Assembly: GCA_022823505.1 (NCBI GenBank)
Contig: JAJEIA010000090.1
Coordinates: 24,036-88,035, forward strand
DNA: 64,000 nt
Reading direction: 5' to 3'
DNA from: Dehalococcoidia bacterium
Lineage (GTDB): Bacteria; Chloroflexota; Dehalococcoidia; Lucifugimonadales; UBA3495
Positions 25,947 through 34,799 of the stretch are shown piece after piece; the first letter of the stretch is position 1, and each line of letters opens with the position of its first letter. The translations under genes were made by a program, and so were the position numbers. Below the pieces are notes generated by a model. It saw only the letters and a program-made list of their open reading frames with translations. It was not told where the DNA came from and searched no databases.

Positions 25947-27704
25947 CTACGAAGCCGGAATGACGGGCAGCCGCACCCGCGACGGATACTGCTCGTTGTG
26001 CATGATGGTCTGGATCGCCGGCACACACTCCGTGGCCGCCCAGGGGTCGCCGCCGGTGTTGAAGTTGCGGTCGAATCTGGGGAAGTTGCTGCTGCTGATG
26101 TCCAGCCGGATCCGGTGCCCGGCCTTGAACACGTTGCTGGTCGCCACCAGGTCGATGGTGTATTCCTCCACCGCCCCCGGGGTGACCGGCACCGCCTCAT
26201 CCGTGCCCTTCCGGTAGCGGCCCCGCATGATGCCGTCGGTGAGCGCCCGGGCTGCGCCGCACGGCTCCACGTCCACCAGCTTGGCCGTGAAGTCCGTATC
26301 CGCGCCGGTGGTCGCCGCGAACAGCGTCACCGTCACCGGGCCGGTCACCTCCTGGTCCTCGGCCAGCGGCGGCGTGGTGTAGCACAACACGTCGCTGCGC
26401 CCCTCGATAAGCTGCTGGTCGTATGCGCCCCCGGGCACAAAGGACGGCCCGCAGCACAGGGCCCCTCCCCGGGTGGGCACCGGGTCTCGCGGGTCGTACA
26501 GGAACACGTCCGGCGCCTGGTCGCCCGGCGCCTCCGCCGACAGCGCGCCGTCTCCCGACGACGTGTTGGCCTTGCCCGCGCTGTGCAGGTAGTAGTCCGT
26601 GTACTGCGCCCGCGCCGGCGGCCATTCCTGCTCGTCCCGCCACTCGTTGGCGCCCATCACGAAGATGCGGACCGGCGCTCCGTCGTTGGCGCCGTTCGCC
26701 TCGCCCTTCAGCCAGTGGTCGAACCACTTCAGCTGGATGCCGTCGGTGTCGATGGCCGGCCCGGCCGCGCCCAGCCCGAAAAAGAACTCGCCGGAGATCT
26801 CGCCGAATGGCCCGTGGTGCCACGGCCCGACGATCAATCGCTGTCCGTCCCGCACGGTCGCATCTGCCGCCTTGTCCCGCATCCCCACGAAGTTGCGCAA
26901 CGTGCCCAGCAGGAAGATGTCGTGCCAGCCGCCGATGTGCAGCGCCGGCGTGGTGATGTGCGGGTAGTGGTCCTCGATGCGCCAGCGCTTCCAGTACTCG
27001 TCGCTGCTGGAGTGCTTGATCCAGTCATAGAAGTACCCGGCCAGCGGCTCCTTCAGGTGCGGCAGGTCCACGATGGGCTGGTGGCGGAAGGCGCAATCCA
27101 ACTCGTTGAACGCCGCCAGCAGACCCTCGCGAGTCCCGTCGGGAACGTCGTGGCGGCTGCTGATCGCGTTCATGTTGGCCATGGTCAGCTGACGCATGGT
27201 CCACGACAGGGCGAAGCCCCAGGCCAGCGCGCCGCCCTGGTAGGTCCAGCCCTCGTAGTAGTCCGAGGCAGTGATTCCCGGAGCGATGCAGGTCAGGGCC
27301 GGCGGGTTGGTGATGGCGCACAACCACTGGGTCGCGCCGACGTAGGAGCGCCCGAACATGCCGACCTTGCCCGTGCTCCAGGGCTGGTCCGCGCACCAGG
27401 CCACGGTGTCGTAGCCGTCGTTGGGTTCGTCCAGGAACGGGTAGAACTCGCCCTCCGAGGCGTAGCGGCCGCGCGTGTCCTGGATCACCACCGCGTAACC
27501 GTGGGACACGGCCCGCATCACGTCCAGGCCGCCGCCCACCCCCTGGAACTTGTCGTATGGCGTGCGCTGCAGCAGCACGGGCATCGGATCGGCCACGTCC
27601 GGGCGGTACACGTCGGCGTAGAGGGTGACGCCGTCCCGCATCCTGACCGGCACGCCGAATTCGCTGCGGAGCGCGGTGTAAGGGCCCATCAACTCAGCTG
27701 GCAT
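25947..27704 (-). CDS. CocE/NonD family hydrolase (X-Pro dipeptidyl-peptidase-like)
   Basis: This 585-residue serine hydrolase has the alpha/beta core first: RMRDGVTLYADVYRP, VVIQDTRGRYASEGE for the oxyanion region, and the nucleophile elbow GRSYVGATQ (Ser 120). A catalytic His is likely in HIGGWHDIF. The C-terminal jelly-roll typical of the X-Pro dipeptidyl-peptidase C domain follows (VTLFAATTGADTDFTAKLVDVEP, IRLDISSSNFPRFDRN). The family hydrolyses acyl esters, amides or proline dipeptides; the substrate is open. No signal peptide, so it is probably cytoplasmic. Confidence 0.93.
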   Translation of the reverse strand: MPAELMGPYTALRSEFGVPVRMRDGVTLYADVYRPDVADPMPVLLQRTPYDKFQGVGGGLDVMRAVSHGYAVVIQDTRGRYASEGEFYPFLDEPNDGYDTVAWCADQPWSTGKVGMFGRSYVGATQWLCAITNPPALTCIAPGITASDYYEGWTYQGGALAWGFALSWTMRQLTMANMNAISSRHDVPDGTREGLLAAFNELDCAFRHQPIVDLPHLKEPLAGYFYDWIKHSSSDEYWKRWRIEDHYPHITTPALHIGGWHDIFLLGTLRNFVGMRDKAADATVRDGQRLIVGPWHHGPFGEISGEFFFGLGAAGPAIDTDGIQLKWFDHWLKGEANGANDGAPVRIFVMGANEWRDEQEWPPARAQYTDYYLHSAGKANTSSGDGALSAEAPGDQAPDVFLYDPRDPVPTRGGALCCGPSFVPGGAYDQQLIEGRSDVLCYTTPPLAEDQEVTGPVTVTLFAATTGADTDFTAKLVDVEPCGAARALTDGIMRGRYRKGTDEAVPVTPGAVEEYTIDLVATSNVFKAGHRIRLDISSSNFPRFDRNFNTGGDPWAATECVPAIQTIMHNEQYPSRVRLPVIPAS

Positions 27705-27814
27705 AACGTCACCTCCTGTTTGGCGACATTATACACAGCGAGACCGCACGCTCCGCGATCCGTCATCGCCCTCTCGAGTATTCGGACGCGCCGGGTTTCT
27801 TCGTAGAGAACACG

Positions 27815-27915
27815 TGGTTCCTGCGAAAGCAGGACCCAGAAGCCCCGGCCGACGGGAACGGTGAGAACCGGCAGGGAGTTCCTGGATACCGGCTTTCGCC
27901 GGTATGACGGTTTCG
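27815..27915. repeat. REP-like double-hairpin repeat
   Basis: GTTCCTGCGAAAGCAGGA and CCGGCTTTCGCCGG hairpins are separated by ~60 bp, the same two-hairpin layout as element A, but the spacer sequence is not conserved. It fills most of the gap between the CocE and MBL genes. Confidence 0.5.
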
Positions 27916-27945
27916 GTGTTGAGCGGCTGCCTGGCAGATCTGCGC

Positions 27946-28632
27946 TTACTGCGTCCGGAACTGGGGAGCCATCAGTCCCACCTGCAGCGAAGGCGGCAGG
28001 TTGTTGCGCGTCACCTGCATCCGGCCCTGGGCCTGCAGACTTCCCTCGGCGACTCCCAACTCCCGCAGGAACGTCTCCGGCCCTTCCGGCTCCACGGCCG
28101 AGGGTTCTCGCTCGGCCCGGTAGTGCATGGGGATGAGCCAGCGCGCGTCAAGCTGCTGCGCCATCTGGTTGATCGCCCGGTACGACAGCAGGTTGTGGTC
28201 GGAGCCGCCGGCCGGCGCCAGCACCACCTCCGCCGGCCCGATCAGGTCGATCTGCTGCGCCGTCAGCGGCTGGGTGATGTTCCCCAGGTGGCACACGTTG
28301 ATCCCGTCCAGCGCGATGGCGAACGCCACGTTGCGTTTGCTGCGCGGCGTGCCCTCGGGGAGCGGAGTCATAACCGCGCGGATGGTGATCCCCTGGAACT
28401 CGTACTCGCCCGGGGTGTCGAACACGCGCGGCTGCCCGACAACCTCGCCGGCGCTGTTGTGCATGGGGTCGTCGTGGCTCACCGTGACGCCCACCGCGTC
28501 CACCATCTGTCTCGGGTCGATCTGCACACCCAGGCCGCCCACGCCGGAGGCGTAGGGATCGGTGATGATCGACAGCCCGGCGTTTGTCGACCGCAGCCTG
28601 AAGCAGGCGTGTCCCAGCCAGTAGATGTCCAT
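27946..28632 (-). CDS. MBL-fold metal-dependent hydrolase (UlaG-like)
   Basis: This 228-residue protein starts MDIYWLGHACFRLRS, the usual beginning of UlaG-like metallo-beta-lactamase-fold hydrolases. TVSHDDPMHN stands where the canonical metal motif HxHxDH occurs and is degenerate here (SHDDPMH), while CHLGN and HYR supply later ligands. Members hydrolyse ester, lactone or phosphate bonds with one or two metal ions. It is 12 nt downstream of bioY on the same strand, but no functional link is evident. Confidence 0.87.
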   Translation of the reverse strand: MDIYWLGHACFRLRSTNAGLSIITDPYASGVGGLGVQIDPRQMVDAVGVTVSHDDPMHNSAGEVVGQPRVFDTPGEYEFQGITIRAVMTPLPEGTPRSKRNVAFAIALDGINVCHLGNITQPLTAQQIDLIGPAEVVLAPAGGSDHNLLSYRAINQMAQQLDARWLIPMHYRAEREPSAVEPEGPETFLRELGVAEGSLQAQGRMQVTRNNLPPSLQVGLMAPQFRTQ

Positions 28633-28644
28633 GGATTCCTGTGG

Positions 28645-29301
28645 TTACTCGTCGTCCGGGTCAGTTTTCAATGTGAACCGGTCCAGCAGCGCCCATCCGG
28701 CCGGCACCGCCAGGCTCGCCACGATGAGCTTTGCGAGGTCGCCGGCGACGAAGGGGAGCAGGCCGCACTGCCACAGGTTGGCGCAGCCCCAGGCCTCTGC
28801 CACGTTGGCCGGCAGGAAGAGGTTCAGCTGGATCAGGCCCGGCACGTAGAGCACGGCGTTGCCCAGCAGCATGGCCGCCAGGATCCAGGGACGGCGGTTC
28901 CATCCGCGCTGGCACAGCCAGCCCACCAACGCCGCCGCGGGTATGAAGCCGACGATGTATCCGCCGGACGGGAGGAGCCAGAACCAGCCGGAAGCTCCGC
29001 CGGCGAAGAACGGTAGGAACGCTCCTTCAATCGCGTAGAGCGCCAGCGCCAACCCGCCGCGCCAGCCACCCAGCATCGCGCCCACCAACAGGACGGCGAA
29101 GGTCTGCCCGGTGATGGGAACGGGAGTGAACCCCAGCGGTATCTTGATCTGCGCGAACAGCGCCACCAGCAGGCTGCCGGCAACGATCAGGGCCACATCC
29201 CTGGCGATACGGCGGGCGCCGACCGATTGGGGCAGGATGAGGTCCGCCAGGGTGCCCGGCAGCGGCGTGGATGGGAGGGGAACGGCGGTTCGCGTTTGCA
29301 T
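28645..29301 (-). CDS. bioY: BioY biotin transporter S component
   Basis: This 218-residue membrane protein has the BioY pattern of about six helices: AQIKIPLGFTPVPITGQTFAVLLVGAMLG is the family signature, followed by GGASGWFWLLPSGGYIVGFIPAA. It imports biotin, alone or with an ECF module; no ecfA/ecfT genes are in the window. The N-terminal ~30 residues are an extra proline-rich stretch. It is transcribed with the MBL hydrolase. Confidence 0.92.
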   Translation of the reverse strand: MQTRTAVPLPSTPLPGTLADLILPQSVGARRIARDVALIVAGSLLVALFAQIKIPLGFTPVPITGQTFAVLLVGAMLGGWRGGLALALYAIEGAFLPFFAGGASGWFWLLPSGGYIVGFIPAAALVGWLCQRGWNRRPWILAAMLLGNAVLYVPGLIQLNLFLPANVAEAWGCANLWQCGLLPFVAGDLAKLIVASLAVPAGWALLDRFTLKTDPDDE

Positions 29302-29613
29302 TGCCCTAATATCGTACCACCAGCCCCGTGCTCCTCAAACGGAAGGGCCGGCGCGTATCATTCCATTTTCCGGCACGCATGACTGTTGCACCCGGGGTCC
29401 GGCAGTGGCCGCAGGGCAATTGCGTCTCAATCAGCGATGGCGTCGGAGCCGAAATTGGCAGCAACGAACGGTGAATTTTACCGGGATAAACAGGATACAC
29501 GGGATGGACAGGATGATTCGATGCGGAGGTTTTGAGTGATGGGAGGGTTCCCGGGAATTCTAGGCGCGGAGAAGTCTGCGCGTTATCGCCCACCAGGATA
29601 CAGTCCGGGCGAT

Positions 29614-29770
29614 GGTACCGAATCTCACGCGTACCCGGTTTGTCATCGTGAGGAGCGCAGCGACGTGGCGATCTCGTTCCCGCGGCGGCGCTTGTTGCCC
29701 TGACGCGATTGCCGCGCCGCGCTCGCAATCGCAGTTCGTGTGAAACTGGGTACGCGCGAGGGTACCGAAT
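29614..29770 (+). mobile_element. Intact MITE-like element B with 10-bp target duplication
   Basis: The element (29624-29760, 137 bp) has imperfect 18-bp terminal inverted repeats, CTCACGCGTACCCGGTTT and AAACTGGGTACGCGCGAG. It is flanked immediately on both sides by the perfect direct repeat GGTACCGAAT (29614-29623 and 29761-29770). The interior includes GTCATCGTGAGGAGCGCAGCGACGTGG-like sequence shared with the copy at 22 kb. It has no ORF of its own. The 29302-29920 gap otherwise contains only a short GGATAAACAGGAT-type repeat near 29480. Confidence 0.8.
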
Positions 29771-29920
29771 TTGTTGAAGATTCGATTGCCCTGGTTGCCG
29801 CCGTACCTTCTCGCGTAGTCCGACAATACGTTGCGCGCAATCGCTGTGCGCTGGAAAGTGTCTGGAATATAATTGCGTGTATCTGTCACAACCACCAGGT
29901 CAAATAAAAGGCAATAGGCG

Positions 29921-31588
29921 ATGAGATTTCTTCTCAACCGGTGGCGTCAAATCGGAACACGCCTCTACCTGGCCCTCGTCTTCGCGGTGATTCTGACCCT
30001 CCTGTCCAGCGCAGTTGGCATCTACTATTTCGAGCGCAGCGGCGACCTCAGCTACCGGATCCGCGCCGAGTCCGCGCCGGCCGTCGACGCGGCGTGGGCT
30101 GCGGCGTTGGCCGCCGAGAAGCTGCGGTCCCACGGCCGGGAAGTCATTGCCGGCTCGGGGTCAACTTCCGCAACGGTCAGCCAGACGGACGTCGGGGACA
30201 TTCTGAACCAGTTGGATGACTCGCTGAGCCAACTGGTCGCGCTGGAGGACATGGAATTCCTCGCGCTGGCAGTCCAGGAAGACGCGTATGAAATGGCCGG
30301 GGTCATCGACCGCCTGGAGGCCGCCTCCCAGGCGTCGGAGAGGCCGGCCCTGGTGGCGGAGTTTGACGAACACAGCGGCGCGCTCGATCAATCGGTTGGC
30401 CTCCTGGTGGATAGCACCGGCCAGTACGCCGAGATGAACCTCACCGCAACAGTGGGCAGTTTCGACCAGGGGCGCGTGCTGCTGGCAACCATCTGCGCGA
30501 TCAGCGTGGTGGTTGCCACGCTGACGGCGTGGATCTGGGTGGGCAACGGTGTGTTGCGCCGCCTGTCCCGCGTGTCGGACCGGATGCGCAGCATGGCCCA
30601 GGGAGACCTGGAGACGCCGGTGCCCGAGGTCAGCCGCGACGAAATTGGCGAGCTTGCCCGCGCGCTGGAGGTCTTCCGGCAACACGCTCGGGAGGTGCAG
30701 CGGCTGAACCTGGTGGAACAGCTCTACGAAGAACTGCGGGAAGCGAACAACGAGCTCCAGACCATGCAGGCGCGCCTGGTGGCGCAGGAGAAACTGGCGG
30801 CCCTGGGCGAACTGGTCTCGGGTGTCGCCCACGAGATCAGCAACCCGCTGAACTTCGTCAAGAACTTCAGCCAGGGCGCCACCGAGCTCCACGGCGAACT
30901 CACCGAGATGCTGGATACCTACCGCGACGGCATGAAGTCCGAGGACGTTGCCCTGCTGGACGATATCACCAACGAGATCAGCGACAGCCTGGGACGGGTG
31001 ATCACCAACGGAGGCCGGGCGCTGGCCATCGTCGAACGGATGCAGGGCTTGAGCGTCGACACCAGGCCCCCGCAGGTGGTGGACCTCAACTCGGAATTGC
31101 AGGACGCTGCGGTATCGGCGTGCGAGGGTTTTGACTACACTCCGGCGTTCGCTCTCGATGACGATATCGGTTCGATGCCCATCGTCGTTGAGGAATTCAA
31201 GGAGGCGGTGGGCAACCTGGTCACCAACGCGTGCCATGCGATGGACCTGAAAAAGACGGAACTGGGCGAGGAATACGAACCGTCGCTGGCCGTGTCCAGT
31301 CGCCTGGCCAACGGCGAGGTACAGATCCGGGTCCGGGACAATGGGCCGGGGATCGCCGACGACGTGGTGGACCGGATATTCAACCCGTTCTTCACCACGC
31401 AGGACGGCGTCATGGGCGCCGGTCTGGGCCTCACCATCGCGGCCGACGTGGCGCGCCGCGCCGGCGGCGACCTGCAGGTCGCGACCGCATACGGCGATTA
31501 CGCCGAGTTCCTGATGACGATGCCGGTCCCCGAGACCGCGAATGTGGATATGGACGATCTGGGTGACGACGACGAGGACTGGTGCTAG
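29921..31588 (+). CDS. Membrane sensor histidine kinase
   Basis: This is a 555-residue two-component kinase with helix 1 at ~14-35, an extracytoplasmic sensor region of ~150 residues, helix 2 at ~185-208 and a HAMP linker (RMRSMAQGDLETPVPEVSRDEIGELARALEVF). A coiled-coil (~265-290) precedes the H-box VSGVAHEISNPLNF with phospho-acceptor His 304. The ATPase N box (VTNACHAMD) and G boxes (VRDNGPGIAD and GAGLGLTIA) are intact. The sensor domain resembles a four-helix bundle. No response regulator is adjacent, so it is an orphan kinase. A short acidic C-terminal tail (MDDLGDDDEDW) is unusual. Confidence 0.93.
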   Translation: MRFLLNRWRQIGTRLYLALVFAVILTLLSSAVGIYYFERSGDLSYRIRAESAPAVDAAWAAALAAEKLRSHGREVIAGSGSTSATVSQTDVGDILNQLDDSLSQLVALEDMEFLALAVQEDAYEMAGVIDRLEAASQASERPALVAEFDEHSGALDQSVGLLVDSTGQYAEMNLTATVGSFDQGRVLLATICAISVVVATLTAWIWVGNGVLRRLSRVSDRMRSMAQGDLETPVPEVSRDEIGELARALEVFRQHAREVQRLNLVEQLYEELREANNELQTMQARLVAQEKLAALGELVSGVAHEISNPLNFVKNFSQGATELHGELTEMLDTYRDGMKSEDVALLDDITNEISDSLGRVITNGGRALAIVERMQGLSVDTRPPQVVDLNSELQDAAVSACEGFDYTPAFALDDDIGSMPIVVEEFKEAVGNLVTNACHAMDLKKTELGEEYEPSLAVSSRLANGEVQIRVRDNGPGIADDVVDRIFNPFFTTQDGVMGAGLGLTIAADVARRAGGDLQVATAYGDYAEFLMTMPVPETANVDMDDLGDDDEDWC

Positions 31589-31639
31589 GGTTTCGGTTCG
31601 CGGCAACGCGGAGGGTGAATGTACGCGGTCTGGGACGCG

Positions 31640-34600
31640 TTACCTCCAGTCATGCCCGGAGCTCGCGTGAAATTCCATATCGGCCCGCAGCGGCCAGGCC
31701 CGTTCCGCGATCACGTTGAGCGTGTTGTCCCGTCGTGAAACCTCGCCTTCGATGACGACCAGCGGCTGCCGCAGCACGTGCTTGAGCGTCTCCCAGCGCT
31801 GTTCCCAGACGGCCACCGGTATCAACCCGAATTCGTCCTCCAGGGTCAGGAACACCGCGCGGGCCAGGGGACGCTGCCGCCTGACGACCCGGCCCGCCAC
31901 CCGGACCACGTCACCTTCCCCGCAACCCGGCAGTGTGTCACTGCTGTGCACTCCTCTCAGGTCGTGGCGCGCCAGTTCCATGATGTGGCCATCCGGGCAG
32001 AGGCCCAGCATATCGTATTCGTCCAGCATCAGCATCGATCGCTCCTTTGATGCCACCGCCGCCGGGGCCTCGGCCACCGCCATCGGCAACGCCAACTGGC
32101 CGCGGCGCGCGTCGGGCACGTAGCCGGCGCCGATCTGCCACAGCGCGCTGCCCCGGTCGGTGACGTCCGGCAGGCTGTCCATTGCGCCGGCGCGGGCCAG
32201 GTTCTCCAACGCCTGGCGCGGCAGGCCGGAGCGCGCCAGCACGTCCGCCAGACTCTGGAACTCGCCGGCCTCACGGGCGCGCAGGAGGATCTCGCCAAGG
32301 CGCCGGTCCACGCCCTTTACAAGGGTCAGGCCCAGCCGCAGGGTGCGCTCACCTTCGGCGGTGCACAGCAGCCCGGAACGGTTGATGTCGGGGTGGGCCA
32401 CCCGCAGGTTGATCCGGCGCGCGTCCTGTTTCAGTGTGTCCAGGTCCCAGAACCCCATGGGCTGCTCGTTGAACAGCGCGACGTAAAACTCCAGCGGGTA
32501 ATGCCGGCGCAGCCAGGCCATCTGGTAGGCGGTGAAAGCGAAGGCCAGGGCGTGCCCCTCGGGAAACATATAGTGGGGATTGAACTTCCCGAAGATCGCC
32601 TCGGCGGCCTTTTCCGGCACGCCGCGCTCGCTTGCCCCCTGCAGGAAACGCTGCCGGTACTCTGCCACCAGGGCCTGGCCGTTGCGGCGACCGAACGCGC
32701 GTCGCATCCGGTCCGCCTCGGCAGCCGTGAAGCCGCCCACGTCCATGCCCAGCTGCACCACCTGGTCCTGGAACATGATCACCCCCATCGACCGCTCCAG
32801 GGCCCCCTGCTCCAGCGGGTGGGCATAGTCCCAATCAGACCCCTTGCGCCGGCGCAGGAACTCCGCCACGCCGTCATGCGCCCCCACGCCGGGACGCACC
32901 GCCGCGATTTCCAGGGCCAGCTCGTAGATGTCCTGGGGATGCATCCGCACGATGGTCTGCATCTGCGCCGCCGACTCCACCTGGAAGACGCCCACGGTGT
33001 CGCCCCGTCCCAGGTCGTCGAAAACGTCCTGCTCCCGGTAATCGATCCGGCTCAGGTCGGGCTCAATGCCGGTGCGGTTCCGGACCAGGCGCACCGCCTG
33101 CTGCAACTGGGAGAGGGCGCCCAGGGCCAGCAGGTCGATCTTCACCATGCCGGCGTCGTCCACGCTCTCCTTGTCCCACTGGCCGATATAGCGTCCCGCG
33201 ATGGCGGCCGGCTGCACGGGCATGAAGTCCGTGAGGGCCGTGGAACTCAGCAGCATTCCGCCCGGATGCTGCGCCACCCCCTTGGGGAAGCCCTGGAGGC
33301 TGTCGGCAAGGGCGAACAGGCGGTCCCAACCCGGTCGCTTCACCAGTTCCCCGTAGCCCGGCAGCATGGGCAACTCCGAGACGGAGTTGGAATCCAGCCG
33401 GCGGGCCACCGCGCCCACCTCGTCAGGCGGCAACCCCAGGGCCTTGCCCAGACCCCGCACCACCCCCCGCGCCTTGTACGTGGGGAACATTCCCGTCAGC
33501 ACGGCGTGGTCCCAACCCCATTCCTCGATGATGCGCAGTATGAGACTTTCACGTATGTCCCGGGGAAAGTCCAGGTCGATATCCGGCATCGACGTGCTCT
33601 CGGACGACAGGAAACGGTCCAGGGCCAGGCCGTAATCCAGCGGATCAACGTGAGACAGTCCGATCAGGTATCCCACCAGCATCGACACCGAGGAGCCGCG
33701 CCCCCGCCCGGGAGGAAGCCACTCCAGGGGCGTTTCCTGGTGTCCCCACCCCAGTTCCAGCATGACCTCGCGCGCCAGTTCCACCACCCGGTGATAGACC
33801 AGGAAGAATCCCGCCAAACCGTGCTTGCGAATGAGCTCAAACTCTTCGTCCAGGCGCTCTCGCACCCGTCGGTCGATGCTGCCGTAGCGTCGTGCGGCCG
33901 ACTCCTCGCAGAGCCGCTTCAGCCACGACTGGGCGTCGTATCCTGGCGGCGTGGGCACATCGGGGAAGCGGTAGCTGCCGGTTACAAAATCCAGCGCGCT
34001 GAAATCGGAACACCGCTCCGCCAGGGCAAGTGTGTTGACAAGCGCGTCCGGGTATTTGCGGAGACGTTGCTCCATCACATCTCTTGACAGCAGGTCATAG
34101 TTACAATTGACCTTGAGACTGTTGCGTATCTCACTCAGTGAAGAGTTTAACCGCATGGCCGTAAGCGAGTCGTGCAGCCGTGCGCGGGAGGCATCGTGAT
34201 ACCAGGGGGCATTGGTAGCGACGCAACCCAGGCCGCTCCGCTCCGCCAACTGTGACATCCGCCGGTTGCGGACGGTGTCGCCATGGGCCAGGTGTTGCCG
34301 CAGCCCGAGAAACACCGAACCGGCGCCGAACCAGCCGGCGTATCGCTTCGCCCGACTCTCGGCCGCACTCCAGCGGCCGGCGGCAATGTCCTCCACCAGG
34401 AGGCCATCCGGGTCCCCCAACAGCGCGATGAGACCCTCGGCGTGGGGATCCAGGAAGCGCACGTCCAGGACCGGGGTGGTCCGTCCGCCCGTTATGTGCG
34501 CCAGGGAGATCAGTCGGCACAGATTGGAGTAACCGGCGCCGTTCTCCGCGATAAAGGTCACCGGTCCGGTCCGGTCGCCCTCCCGGACGGTCAGGTCGGC

Positions 34601-34798
34601 GCCCAGTATCGCCTGTATGCCGGCGGAGTCGCACGCCTGCACGAAGTCCAGCGCGCCGCACAGATTGCTCGCATCGGTCAGGCCCAGGGCCGGATAGCCG
34701 TAACAACCGGCCCGTTCCACCAGCTCTGCCGGAGACGAAGCGCCGGCGCCGAAGGAGTACCAGGAGTGAGCGCACAGCTCGATGAAGCCGGTGGACAA
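31640..34798 (-). CDS. dnaE2: Error-prone DNA polymerase III alpha subunit DnaE2
   Basis: This is a 1052-residue C-family polymerase of DnaE2 size. The order is PHP domain (FIELCAHSWYSFGAGASSPAELVERA), palm with catalytic PDIDLDFPRDIRE, the fingers region, a helix-hairpin-helix (~LPRQALENLARAGAMDSL) and an OB fold (VRVAGRVVRRQRPLARAVFLTLED). The first PHP motif has Cys where the usual HxH has its first His, so the metal site is altered. DnaE2 carries out mutagenic translesion synthesis with ImuB. It starts 1 nt after the imuB stop. Confidence 0.93.
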   Translation of the reverse strand: MSTGFIELCAHSWYSFGAGASSPAELVERAGCYGYPALGLTDASNLCGALDFVQACDSAGIQAILGADLTVREGDRTGPVTFIAENGAGYSNLCRLISLAHITGGRTTPVLDVRFLDPHAEGLIALLGDPDGLLVEDIAAGRWSAAESRAKRYAGWFGAGSVFLGLRQHLAHGDTVRNRRMSQLAERSGLGCVATNAPWYHDASRARLHDSLTAMRLNSSLSEIRNSLKVNCNYDLLSRDVMEQRLRKYPDALVNTLALAERCSDFSALDFVTGSYRFPDVPTPPGYDAQSWLKRLCEESAARRYGSIDRRVRERLDEEFELIRKHGLAGFFLVYHRVVELAREVMLELGWGHQETPLEWLPPGRGRGSSVSMLVGYLIGLSHVDPLDYGLALDRFLSSESTSMPDIDLDFPRDIRESLILRIIEEWGWDHAVLTGMFPTYKARGVVRGLGKALGLPPDEVGAVARRLDSNSVSELPMLPGYGELVKRPGWDRLFALADSLQGFPKGVAQHPGGMLLSSTALTDFMPVQPAAIAGRYIGQWDKESVDDAGMVKIDLLALGALSQLQQAVRLVRNRTGIEPDLSRIDYREQDVFDDLGRGDTVGVFQVESAAQMQTIVRMHPQDIYELALEIAAVRPGVGAHDGVAEFLRRRKGSDWDYAHPLEQGALERSMGVIMFQDQVVQLGMDVGGFTAAEADRMRRAFGRRNGQALVAEYRQRFLQGASERGVPEKAAEAIFGKFNPHYMFPEGHALAFAFTAYQMAWLRRHYPLEFYVALFNEQPMGFWDLDTLKQDARRINLRVAHPDINRSGLLCTAEGERTLRLGLTLVKGVDRRLGEILLRAREAGEFQSLADVLARSGLPRQALENLARAGAMDSLPDVTDRGSALWQIGAGYVPDARRGQLALPMAVAEAPAAVASKERSMLMLDEYDMLGLCPDGHIMELARHDLRGVHSSDTLPGCGEGDVVRVAGRVVRRQRPLARAVFLTLEDEFGLIPVAVWEQRWETLKHVLRQPLVVIEGEVSRRDNTLNVIAERAWPLRADMEFHASSGHDWR

Positions 34799-34799
34799 G

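Noticed and set aside
25926-27806. 626-aa plus-strand ORF
   Set aside because: Antisense to the CocE hydrolase, Arg-rich, no domains.
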